From Deltaproteobacteria bacterium (GTDB lineage: Bacteria > Desulfobacterota > DSM-4660 > Desulfatiglandales > HGW-15): DNA of 7,588 nucleotides. Within the stretch, counting starts at the first letter, position 1, and every line of letters starts with the position of its first letter. The stretch is taken from the NCBI GenBank assembly GCA_016929815.1, contig JAFGIC010000074.1, positions 1 through 7,588 on the forward strand. Direction: 5' to 3'. Shown one piece after another: positions 1 to 5,917 of this stretch. Made by a program: the position numbers and the translations under genes. The notes beneath the pieces are model-generated. The model was not told the DNA's origin. It made no database searches and saw only the letters and a list, made by a program, of their open reading frames with translations.

Positions 1-1
1 G

Positions 2-403
2 ACAAAAATCAGACTGTGCATAGGATCTAATGATGGTGAAAACATAGCAAAAACCCATATGGGAGATACGGAATCTTTTTATATCTATGATCTCTTCGAG
101 AATACGGGAAACGAATTCATAGAAAAACGGGGTAATACCGTAAGAGACATGGATCATGCAAATCCCGAAAAAATGAAAATAATTATTAATTCACTCAAAG
201 ACACAGATATTTTTGTAGCACAACAGAAAAGTCCAAATTTTGTCAAAATTGCAAAAGAAACAAAATATCAACCTATAGTTGTTAAGGCTGAAAAAATATC
301 AGACGTATTGAAGATATTAAATAGATCATTTCAGGAAATATACGGTTATATTAAAAGAAGGAAAAGTGGAGAAATTTTTGATATAATACCTGAATTAAAA
401 TAA
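2..403 (+). CDS. NifX/NifB C-terminal-type (dinitrogenase FeMo-cofactor) domain protein, 5' partial
   Basis: The frame is open to the left edge, so the true start lies outside the window; the first ATG, at 59, is internal to the domain. The visible protein starts TKIRLCIGSNDGENIAKTHM and continues through GDTESFYIYD. This follows the pattern of the Nitro_FeMo-Co domain (PF02579): a first strand with S/N-D-D-G, then the equivalent of S-x-H-F-G and F-x-I-Y-D. A later segment (HANPEKMKIIINSLKDTDIFVAQ) fits the usual helix and 'cDvvia' strand. Family members bind or carry metal-cluster precursors (NifX, NafY, the NifB C-terminus), but many stand-alone copies occur in anaerobes with no proven role. 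After the domain there is a short basic tail, IKRRKSGEIFDIIPELK. The gene is clearly more AT-rich than the next one. No nif genes are visible nearby, so a nitrogenase role is not claimed. The domain call is fairly secure; the exact function is unknown. Confidence 0.72.
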   Translation, partial: TKIRLCIGSNDGENIAKTHMGDTESFYIYDLFENTGNEFIEKRGNTVRDMDHANPEKMKIIINSLKDTDIFVAQQKSPNFVKIAKETKYQPIVVKAEKISDVLKILNRSFQEIYGYIKRRKSGEIFDIIPELK

Positions 404-585
404 TCTACTGACAGTATAACAAAATGTTGAACCTGGATATTTTCGTTTCGCTTTAAAATGCAGATGACCTCCGGCGTTAGACTCTCTCCAATAATAAAGT
501 CACTGCCTGGCCCGACAGACGTGTTTATGTCCAGTCAATGGCAACGAGTTCGTGTTGCTCCCGGACATAATGGAGGTTATAGATT
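404..585 (+). promoter_or_regulatory. Structured leader of the KaiC-like gene with potential SD-masking pairing
   Basis: This gap contains no gene I can support. Two structural elements are visible. First, an interrupted hairpin has outer arms TTATGTCC (525-532) and GGACATAA (563-570), and inner arms GCAAC (541-545) and GTTGC (554-558). Second, ATGACCTCCG (464-473) is complementary to TGGAGGTTAT (571-580), allowing two G-U pairs. The latter contains the Shine-Dalgarno GGAGG (572-576), 9 nt before the ATG at 586. The long-range helix would close directly on the base of the hairpin and hide the SD. This suggests translational control, but that is inference from pairing alone. I found no convincing sigma70 promoter in 404-463: TTGAAC at 427-432 has no -10 at proper spacing. 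Confidence 0.4.
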
Positions 586-1341
586 ATGGATAGAATATAT
601 ACAGATCAGGAGTGGTTTGACAGGCTTATCCCTGAAGGGATACCCACGCATTCTTCTACTTTGATCACCGGCCCAGGAGGGTCGGGCAAGCCTTTGATCG
701 GCAACTTGATCGCAGCCGCCTGGCTCCGCCATGGGGGCAGCGTAGTCTTCCTGTCCCTGCAATATCCCTCTCATGATTTCATTATTGCCGCATTAAAAAA
801 TGTAGCTCAACTAGACTTGGATCAATACAAGGAACGAACGGTTTTTGTCGAATTGGATGTTTCAAGGGAAGATGTAATCCTCACCAGCGCCAACCACTTC
901 AAGGCTAATCTTGTAAAGCCGGACGTTTGGGATGAAACCATTAAGCAGGCTTGTTCAGCGGCGCCAAACGAAGGCCCAGGTATTCTCGTCTTTGGTTCGG
1001 CATTAAATCTGCTGTTGTTTTCCCCTACCTACAGCAAGGCTATCCTGGGGAGGATGAAGAATACTATCCGGTATGACAAGAGGCATACCTATCTTTTTAC
1101 GGTCAGCACCACAGCCATGGCGTCGGAAATCTCCCAGTTAGAAGCAATTGCAGACAATTTAATACGGTCCTACAGCGAAAAACCCCCATTACGGCTTTTT
1201 ATGAGTATAAACCGAATGAAAAATTCTTCCTTCGCAGCGGATGAAATAGAGGTGCCAATTCCTTCAGAGCTGCTTGGAGAAGTAAAAGAAGTTGCCGACC
1301 ATAGTCGCTTGCGAGTGATACCGCTTATTAAAAAAATATAG
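586..1341 (+). CDS. KaiC/RadA-family RecA-like protein, probable catalytically impaired
   Basis: A 251-aa single-domain protein of the KaiC family (COG0467-type RecA fold). The start is ATG with GGAGG at 572-576. Residues 11-28 (FDRLIPEGIPTHSSTLIT) match the KaiC lead-in 'fD.li.gGip.gs..li'. The P-loop is GPGGSGKP (29-36), with Pro where Thr/Ser normally binds magnesium. The next strand, VVFLSLQYPSHDF (53-65), corresponds to KaiC 'vFvtfEEtpqdi', but the catalytic Glu pair is Gln59-Tyr60. The Walker B strand is ILVFGS (133-138), with Gly137 in place of Asp. The C-terminal part, 'LEAIADNLIRSYSEKPPLRL' onward and 'NRMKNSSFAADEIEVPI', matches the end of KaiC domains ('v.D.vi.L......R.l.i.KmRg....'), which fixes the family. 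KaiC-like ATPases act as cytosolic hexameric switches or signalling partners. With three key sites altered, this copy may bind a nucleotide or partner without hydrolysis. The alternative is a diverged subfamily with different chemistry. No kaiA/B or kinase gene is nearby. Confidence 0.8.
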   Translation: MDRIYTDQEWFDRLIPEGIPTHSSTLITGPGGSGKPLIGNLIAAAWLRHGGSVVFLSLQYPSHDFIIAALKNVAQLDLDQYKERTVFVELDVSREDVILTSANHFKANLVKPDVWDETIKQACSAAPNEGPGILVFGSALNLLLFSPTYSKAILGRMKNTIRYDKRHTYLFTVSTTAMASEISQLEAIADNLIRSYSEKPPLRLFMSINRMKNSSFAADEIEVPIPSELLGEVKEVADHSRLRVIPLIKKI

Positions 1342-1377
1342 CGGGGAAACATGATAATATGAAGAGATAATTCCGTC

Positions 1378-1424
1378 ATGAATCTTCTGATTCATACTTT
1401 CATGTGCGTGCCCGATTTTATAAT
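1378..1424 (+). promoter_or_regulatory. Candidate promoter with adjacent palindrome before the zinc-ribbon gene
   Basis: The 130-nt gap before the zinc-ribbon gene contains a perfect -10 hexamer, TATAAT (1419-1424). Only a weak -35 is present, CTTTCA (1397-1402), at a 16-nt spacing. Directly upstream lies a perfect 7-bp inverted repeat, ATGAATC-ttct-GATTCAT (1378-1395), which could be an operator or a small hairpin. It has no T-run, so it is not a rho-independent terminator for the preceding KaiC-like gene. A second possible -10, TATACT (1435-1440), has no -35 partner. The call is tentative. Confidence 0.3.
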
Positions 1425-1471
1425 TACTAAATCTTATACTCATTATAAATATTATCAGATATGGAGGTCTT

Positions 1472-1792
1472 ATGTTCTGTCCGAAATGCAAGGCGGAGTA
1501 CAGAGAGGGGTTTTTAAAATGCGCGGATTGCGGGGTTGATCTGGTTTCAGAGTTGCCGCCTGAGCCGGAACAATATACCGAATATGAGTACATTAATTTA
1601 GTCAATGTTAGAACATACCCCAGCAGAATTGAAGCTGAACTGGTAAAGGGTATGCTGTCGGCAAATGGGATTGATGCTGATATTCAAGATGGACTGGAGG
1701 CTGCAGGAGGAGCTGACCCGACATATGGTTTATTGGTAAAAGAGGAGGATATCGACGAGACAAATAAAATAATAAATGAGATGAATGAATAA
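1472..1792 (+). CDS. Zinc-ribbon plus DUF2007-type putative signal-transducing protein
   Basis: A 106-aa soluble protein starting at ATG, with GGAGG at 1463-1467 and 4 nt between the SD and the start. The N-terminus has a compact zinc ribbon: CPKC at residues 3-6 and CADC at 17-20, separated by ten residues. This is the usual 'MfCPkCkaEYreGf..CadCgvdLv' form. A Pro/Glu-rich linker (29-40) follows. Residues 41-104 (INLVNVRTYPSRIEAELVKG onward) match the DUF2007 / 'putative prokaryotic signal transducing protein' fold (PF09413). Its hallmarks are a first strand, then a helix that starts with 'eAel.kg.Le..GI.a', then a Gly-rich turn and a final 'Lv...d...A..ii'-type helix. Proteins with this pairing are common in Gram-negative anaerobes, but no molecular function is established; 'signal transducing' is a database label. 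The gene stands alone between large gaps. Domain call firm, role unknown. Confidence 0.82.
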   Translation: MFCPKCKAEYREGFLKCADCGVDLVSELPPEPEQYTEYEYINLVNVRTYPSRIEAELVKGMLSANGIDADIQDGLEAAGGADPTYGLLVKEEDIDETNKIINEMNE

Positions 1793-1824
1793 TCTTTCCC
1801 CAACACATTAACCTCTTTTGTTTT

Positions 1825-2201
1825 AGGAGAGGCATGTGATGAGTTCACGACAACTGCATCTTATTCCGATGATAACTCAGTGCTGACTCAATCACCGTCA
1901 GGAGGCGAGACCGATCTCACTGTGACAATATCCTATGAAGGCGGGGAGATCCGTGAAATTGAATCCCAACCTGTTGAAGGTAACGGAGATGGAGCTGTGC
2001 CCGACATAGCCGTTATATGCCGGGCACAGCTCCATATCAGGACAAGAACCGGACTCGGTCAGCGGCAGACTGTCCGCTTCGACAACCGGCACATCCAGCG
2101 GCAGTGTTGACATCCTGGTGCAACAGACAAACGGTAACGGCGAAGACGCAACCGTAAGCCTGACCCGTCATATCGCCTTATCCTGGGGGGAGACTCAATG
2201 A
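1825..2201 (+). pseudogene. Frame-broken coding remnant, unidentified
   Basis: This lies in a 489-nt stretch (1793-2281) with no intact gene. An SD-like AGGAGAGG (1825-1832) precedes overlapping starts, GTG at 1836 and ATG at 1839, but that frame stops after about 15 codons (TGA 1884-1886). A protein-like stretch then appears in another frame, about 1832-2005: 'DDNSVLTQSPSGGETDLTVT', then 'ISYEGGEIREIESQPVEGNG'. After the inverted repeat at 1989-2035, protein-like sequence moves to a third frame, about 2037-2201: 'PDSVSGRLSASTTGTSSGSV', then 'DILVQQTNGNGEDATVSLTR', ending in TGA at 2199-2201. The two parts share Ser/Thr/Gly-rich, beta-strand-like composition and an 'N/E-G-N-G' motif. The simplest reading is one decayed exported or repeat protein, with the shift near the palindrome. 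I recognise no family, and the frames may be fortuitous. Confidence 0.3.
1989..2035. repeat. 47-nt inverted repeat (15-bp perfect arms)
   Basis: The left arm ATGGAGCTGTGCCCG (1989-2003) and the right arm CGGGCACAGCTCCAT (2021-2035) are perfect reverse complements. Inside, after one A/C mismatch, CATA (2005-2008) pairs with TATG (2016-2019), leaving a 7-nt loop, GCCGTTA. No T-run follows, so it is not a standard intrinsic terminator. It lies where the readable frame of the surrounding gene remnant changes. It may be a REP-like palindrome, a mobile-element scar or a structured RNA. No second copy is seen in this window. Confidence 0.85.
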
Positions 2202-2281
2202 TTGCCGTCTGTGTAATAGGATTGGATTATCCATGAGATTTGGGCTTTTAATGAAAGAGGCTTAGTTAAGAAGAGAGTAAA

Positions 2282-3037
2282 TTGGAAAAAGATTTAATCA
2301 TACAATACAGGTCATTTTTAAAAGACAGCATCCGAAAGGCTATTGACTTTTCACAAACGGATCAGAACAGAGGCGTTGCGCCTCCTCCAGTCGAAAAACC
2401 ATACTCAAAAGAAAGGAAACGAATTGATCTTGTTAAGTTTGATGAATTTATAGACATTGGAAAAATTGAATTAAAAACCGCGATAAAAAATCGTGAAAGC
2501 CGCAGATTATACAGTGGAAGATCTATTTCAATTAAAGAACTCTCTTTTCTTCTATGGGCAACCCAGGGTATACGGAAATTCCTTGATGCGGGACATGCAC
2601 TAAGAACAGTGCCTTCGGCGGGGTGCCGTCACGCGCTTGAAACATACCTTTGTGCATTTAATATAGAGGATCTTGAGGAGGGAATTTATCGCTACCTACC
2701 GGTTGAACATCAACTGTTGTTTGAGTTTAAGGAAGAGCGACTGAAGGAAAAGGTTTTTGAAGCAACATTCAAACAAACCTGGTCTGCAGAATCAGCAGTC
2801 ACTTTTATATGGACGGCAGTTCCGTATAGGATGGAATGGCGGTATGACATTGATTCATCCAAGGTGATTGCAATTGAGGCAGGGCATGTATGTCAGAATC
2901 TTTACCTGGCTTGTGAAGCAATAGACGCCGGAATGTGTGCGATAGCTGCCTATGATCAGGAAAAAATGGACGAATTACTGAAAATAGACGGAGAGGATGA
3001 AATTACGGTTTATATTGCTTCTGTTGGTAAAAAATAA
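2282..3037 (+). CDS. SagB/ThcOx-type FMN-dependent nitroreductase-family protein
   Basis: A 251-aa protein. The only plausible start is TTG at 2282: an in-frame TAA lies just upstream (2267-2269), and the first internal Met is far inside the domain. The SD is weak (AAGAGAG, 2271-2277). SagB-type nitroreductase marks are clear. RESRRLYSGRSISIKELSFL (71-90) is the FMN-phosphate 'R.S.R.y....is..eLs.lLwa.qGi' region. LRTVPSAGCRHALETYL (107-123) is the 'R..PSaGa.hp.e.Y' signature. LEEGIYRYLPVEHQL follows. Near the end, AIEAGHVCQNLYLACEAIDAG (197-217), with CAIAAYDQEKMDELL, is the family's 'eaGh..QNl.L.a.alGlg....gaf' stretch. SagB enzymes oxidise azolines to azoles in peptide natural products, but many stand-alone homologues have no known substrate. 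No YcaO cyclodehydratase, precursor peptide or exporter is visible, so an azole role is not supported here. Length is normal for the single-domain form. Confidence 0.85.
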   Translation: MEKDLIIQYRSFLKDSIRKAIDFSQTDQNRGVAPPPVEKPYSKERKRIDLVKFDEFIDIGKIELKTAIKNRESRRLYSGRSISIKELSFLLWATQGIRKFLDAGHALRTVPSAGCRHALETYLCAFNIEDLEEGIYRYLPVEHQLLFEFKEERLKEKVFEATFKQTWSAESAVTFIWTAVPYRMEWRYDIDSSKVIAIEAGHVCQNLYLACEAIDAGMCAIAAYDQEKMDELLKIDGEDEITVYIASVGKK

Positions 3038-3063
3038 AATTATATATGAAAGCCAGTACTTGA

Positions 3064-3165
3064 GCTTACAAATTCACGGCGATAGATAACTTTGCGCTGG
3101 TTTCAGAAAATGATAAAATCTATTCAATAGGTGGTAATCTTGGCCTTTTGGCCCTTTCAGTTTAG
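3064..3165 (+). pseudogene. Short orphan frame resembling one Kelch/RCC1 propeller blade
   Basis: Between stops at 3061-3063 (TGA) and 3163-3165 (TAG) the frame reads AYKFTAIDNFALVSENDKIY then SIGGNLGLLALSV, with no start codon of its own. 'FALVSENDKIYSIGGNLG' resembles a Kelch blade ('v..gkIYviGG..g'). It can also be aligned with the blade junctions of the RCC1-like protein just downstream ('SLFIKNDNTLWGMGNN'). It may be a leftover of a duplicated or truncated propeller gene. It is only 33 residues long, so chance resemblance is quite possible. Confidence 0.25.
3092..3119 (+). promoter_or_regulatory. Candidate extended -10 promoter for the RCC1-like gene
   Basis: TGATAAAAT (3111-3119) is an extended -10 (TG-N-TAAAAT, one mismatch to TATAAT). 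A weak -35, TTGCGC (3092-3097), lies 16 nt upstream. Transcription would begin near 3126, leaving a leader of about 85 nt to the preferred start at 3211. It overlaps the orphan blade-like frame, which would then be non-coding now. Moderate to weak support. Confidence 0.3.
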
Positions 3166-3210
3166 TGGAAGAATATGATCCATCTAAGGATCAATAAAGA
3201 GGATAAGGGT

Positions 3211-4404
3211 ATGTCTAAAGCAGCTAATTCAATTTATTCTATGAAATTAAGGCATCTTACTTATTCATCTGCTTTTCTAATTCTTACGGTATTTTTCATT
3301 ACATCCCCAGCAGTAGCATTGAACCTTACAGCAATGGGAGATAATGATTATGGCAAGCTAGGCGATGGTACGACCACAATGAGGGACACACCTGTTATGA
3401 TCGCCACCGATGTTATTAAGGCTGATGCTGGTTTCCATCACAGCCTTTTCATAAAAAATGATAATACACTATGGGGAATGGGTAATAATTTACGAGGCCA
3501 GCTAGGCGATGGAACGACCACTGATAGGCTCACGCCTGTCCTTATCGCCACCAATGTCGCTCAAGCCGCTGCGGGTGATGGCATTAGTATGTTTGTGAAA
3601 AACGATGACACGCTATGGAGAATGGGATGCAACTATACAACCGAGGTTAATGATAGCACGAAGTCACCTGCGCAGTTAGCAACTGATGTGATCCAGGTAG
3701 CGGTCGGTTATAGCTATGCCCTTTTTATCAAAACCGATAATACTCTATGGAAAATGGACCTAATCGACCCCCTCCAAATCGGCCATGCCGATAATGTTCA
3801 GATTGCCATAGATGTCGCCCAGGTCGCTATCAGTCACTATCCTGATGTTCACTATAGCGTTTTTATAAAAAACGATGGAACGCTTTGGTTTTTAGGAAGA
3901 TTGATGTATATTGTAAAGGACCCACATGATGCAGACAAAGATAGATATTACTTTTTTAATGCTGATAGCCCTTTACAGATTGCGACTGATGTTTTTCAAG
4001 TCGCAGCTGGTTATCGTCACCTTCTTTTTATAAAAAACGATGGCACTCTATGGGCCATGGGTAATAACTGTAACGGTGAGCTTGGAGACGGCACGCACGA
4101 TCCCCACACCACACCTATCAAGGTCGCCACAAATGTCACCCGGGTTGCAGCTGGTTGCAACAACAGCTTTTTTATAAAAACAGATAATACCCTGTGGGCA
4201 ATGGGCGTTATTGCCAATGGGGATATGGTGGAAACCGAGTATAAAAAGCCAGTACAGATTGGTAACGATTTTTATGGTATAGACGCTGGATTATCTCATA
4301 CCCTGTTTCTTCAATCCCCAACCGCTTCTTATTTCGTCCCTGATAATACTGAGGATAATGATAATGGGGGTGGTGGTTGCTTTATTGCGACAGCTGCTTA
4401 TTAA
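3211..4404 (+). CDS. Secreted RCC1-repeat beta-propeller protein ending in a CFI-box motif
   Basis: I place the start at ATG 3211 (397 aa) because AAAGAGG (3196-3202) sits 8 nt before it. An in-frame ATG at 3175 with GTGGAAG (3165-3171) would add 12 residues. A signal peptide follows (hydrophobic AFLILTVFFITSPAVA, likely cut AVA/LN). Numbered from the 3175 start, about seven 45-55-residue RCC1-type units run from 50 to about 391. Each carries the pattern '(TLW).MG.N..G.LGDGTTT....P..IATDV..VAAG..HSLFIKNDN'. Blades 1, 2 and 6 keep GxLGDGT; blades 3, 4, 5 and 7 have lost it, while the IKNDxTLW turn persists. A low-complexity DNTEDNDNGGGG linker leads to CFIATAAY and then TAA. CFIATAAYG is the hallmark of CFI-box C-terminal domains on exported proteins of Gram-negative bacteria. 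Here it ends at Tyr. RCC1 propellers usually bind proteins, so an extracytoplasmic binding role is likely; the ligand is unknown. Confidence 0.85.
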   Translation: MSKAANSIYSMKLRHLTYSSAFLILTVFFITSPAVALNLTAMGDNDYGKLGDGTTTMRDTPVMIATDVIKADAGFHHSLFIKNDNTLWGMGNNLRGQLGDGTTTDRLTPVLIATNVAQAAAGDGISMFVKNDDTLWRMGCNYTTEVNDSTKSPAQLATDVIQVAVGYSYALFIKTDNTLWKMDLIDPLQIGHADNVQIAIDVAQVAISHYPDVHYSVFIKNDGTLWFLGRLMYIVKDPHDADKDRYYFFNADSPLQIATDVFQVAAGYRHLLFIKNDGTLWAMGNNCNGELGDGTHDPHTTPIKVATNVTRVAAGCNNSFFIKTDNTLWAMGVIANGDMVETEYKKPVQIGNDFYGIDAGLSHTLFLQSPTASYFVPDNTEDNDNGGGGCFIATAAY

Positions 4405-4409
4405 TGATT

Positions 4410-4442
4410 AAAAGGCAGGGAGCTAAGACCCCTGCCTTTTTT
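4410..4442 (+). terminator. Intrinsic terminator, probably bidirectional
   Basis: AAAAGGCAGGG (4410-4420) and CCCTGCCTTTT (4430-4440) form a perfect 11-bp stem with a 9-nt loop. On the + strand the stem runs into six T (4437-4442), 5 nt after the stop of the RCC1-like gene. On the - strand the same stem ends in four T, so it may also stop transcripts of the convergent aromatic-rich protein gene, whose stop is about 94 nt away. No other terminator is seen in that gap. Confidence 0.88.
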
Positions 4443-4535
4443 ATCTCCGTGTTAACATGTTTTATACCACATTATTTAAACATAACCATAACATTCTACT
4501 GTGCAGATAAATTCTGTAAAAATATTCTATCCATC

Positions 4536-5906
4536 TCAGTAATCGCAATCGCCGCTGCTGTACCCGCCGGGTGATGCGCAGGGGGTCTTGCTGGAGGACC
4601 CGGAAGATGATCCGGAAGATGAACTGCTAAATGACCCGCTTGAATATCCGGACGAGGATGTCCCGTAAATAGAGCCTGGGCCGGACCGATCGGCAGTCCC
4701 TTGTTCCATAGGGGCGCTGCGGGGCCGGGCATAGCGGGAGGATGAGCCGGCATCCACGGGATTAATCCTGGTGTATCCGGTCCCCCCCACAAGCCTTCCG
4801 GTGTCTCTTTCATAGGTTCCGCCCCAGTAATGGGGATATATCCTGTACGGGTAGTACCATTCCGGCCATGTATTCCAGCCCATATACCAGTAGCTATAGG
4901 GTGAATAGATATACGAGTCCCAGTACCAGGAATAGAGATGGTGTCCATAAGGCCAGTAAGGATATGGAGGCCCGAAATCCCGGTAGGGCATAGGAGGCGC
5001 TGGTTTAGGGGCCGTGGAGGTGGATATTTGTTCCACTGTGAATTTTTCAGGGAATGAAAGCGCTACCATAATATCAACTATCTGTGATGGGACTTCGGCG
5101 TCAGCCAGGAGTGTGAGCTGTTTGGAATTAATGGGGAACGGTTTGCGCAGTTCTATAATGGCGGCCTCAAGGACTTCCGGTTCAATCCTGCTGCTGAGCT
5201 CGATGATTTCGCTGATTGAAAGGGCCGTGCCTGCGGAAATCCGCGAAAAAACCGGATCTGCGGCATTAATGCTGCCCGGGGTAGCCTGATAGCTGTCAAC
5301 ATTCCTGTACCTGCTGATTGTAACGGCCTTTTCTTCTCCGCTTTTAAGCAACCGGATATTGAGCCACTCCCCTTTGTTGTCAATAAACGAAATGCCGGAG
5401 ATCAGTCGGAGAGGGTTATCCTGACAGCTTGATTCGCTGTTTAACAGCAGACGTTTTCCTGTTTCAGACCAGGAATAGAGATACCATCCCGTACACCCCT
5501 CGTCGGGCAAAGATCGGCGAACGCCGTCGGCCGTTATCTTTTCCTCTGAGATAACTGTCTGGTCCAGGCAGGTTTTTATGGTAACGGAGTTATTGTCATC
5601 TCCAGGGCTGACTGTCAGGATGTATTCCTCTGTCAGGTCGCTTTCGCTTGTGTTGACTGTGTTTGAAACTATTCGCCAGGATCCAATCCAGGGCAGCCAC
5701 CGGGCGTCCAAATCTTTGTAGTCTGCTGTATACGACGGGCCGGATGCCATGGTTCCAGACGTCATGGACAGGGAAAATGCAAGCGCGATCAAGGACATAA
5801 GCAGGCCGCGGCAGATCATGCAGGCATCAGGCCAACCTTGTCCATTTCCATATGTAAGGTTTTCCCTGTATCGGAAAGGTAAAAAGGATTTGATATATAA
5901 ATACAT
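4536..5906 (-). CDS. Exported protein with Tyr/Trp-rich region and Ser-rich, Cys-containing tail; unknown function
   Basis: A 456-aa protein I cannot assign to a named family. The start ATG at 5906 has a near-consensus SD (GGGGGTGA, 5910-5917) that abuts the stop of the upstream barrel gene. An alternative ATG 29 codons later would give a more ordinary signal peptide, because the first 35 residues form a long polar lead. The hydrophobic LLMSLIALAFSLSM (35-48) with likely cleavage near TMA/SG marks export. Residues 60-200 look like a beta-rich domain with four Cys (113, 138, 161 and one in the leader). Residues 228-295 are a helical module, 'ISEIIELSSRIEPEVLEAAI', then 'SKQLTLLADAEVPSQIVDIM', followed by VALSFPEKF. 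Residues 303-363 are extraordinarily aromatic (YPYWPYGHHLYSWYWDSYIY). Residues 385-440 are Ser/Gly-rich, and the tail has two Cys (443, 454). Coupled to the barrel gene, it is probably a periplasmic or surface envelope protein. Confidence 0.75.
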   Translation of the reverse strand: MYLYIKSFLPFRYRENLTYGNGQGWPDACMICRGLLMSLIALAFSLSMTSGTMASGPSYTADYKDLDARWLPWIGSWRIVSNTVNTSESDLTEEYILTVSPGDDNNSVTIKTCLDQTVISEEKITADGVRRSLPDEGCTGWYLYSWSETGKRLLLNSESSCQDNPLRLISGISFIDNKGEWLNIRLLKSGEEKAVTISRYRNVDSYQATPGSINAADPVFSRISAGTALSISEIIELSSRIEPEVLEAAIIELRKPFPINSKQLTLLADAEVPSQIVDIMVALSFPEKFTVEQISTSTAPKPAPPMPYRDFGPPYPYWPYGHHLYSWYWDSYIYSPYSYWYMGWNTWPEWYYPYRIYPHYWGGTYERDTGRLVGGTGYTRINPVDAGSSSRYARPRSAPMEQGTADRSGPGSIYGTSSSGYSSGSFSSSSSGSSSGSSSKTPCASPGGYSSGDCDY

Positions 5907-5917
5907 AAGGTCACCCC

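Noticed and set aside
2..403. Nitrogenase gene cluster
   Set aside because: Only a NifX/NifB-type domain is present; such domains are common outside nitrogen fixation, and no nif gene is visible.
508..524. TGGCCCGACAGACGTG as a sigma54 -24/-12 promoter before the KaiC-like gene
   Set aside because: The TGGC half is present, but the TTGC half is missing at the required spacing.
458..664. 68-codon + strand frame overlapping the KaiC-like gene start
   Set aside because: No SD, no similarity, and it overlaps the structured leader and the well-supported KaiC-like start in another frame.
1898..2113. 71-codon - strand frame across the palindrome
   Set aside because: No SD or recognisable motif was seen. 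The opposite strand has more protein-like, though broken, sequence.
4600..4622. Tandem 12-nt direct repeat (CCGGAAGATGAT twice)
   Set aside because: It lies in the Ser-rich tail codons of the exported protein and is explained by repetitive serine/glycine coding.
4496..4948. 150-codon Pro/Gly-rich open frame on the - strand inside the aromatic-rich protein gene
   Set aside because: It is an alternate-frame reading of Tyr/Ser-rich codons, has no signal or domain, and overlaps a gene with a clear SD and export signal.
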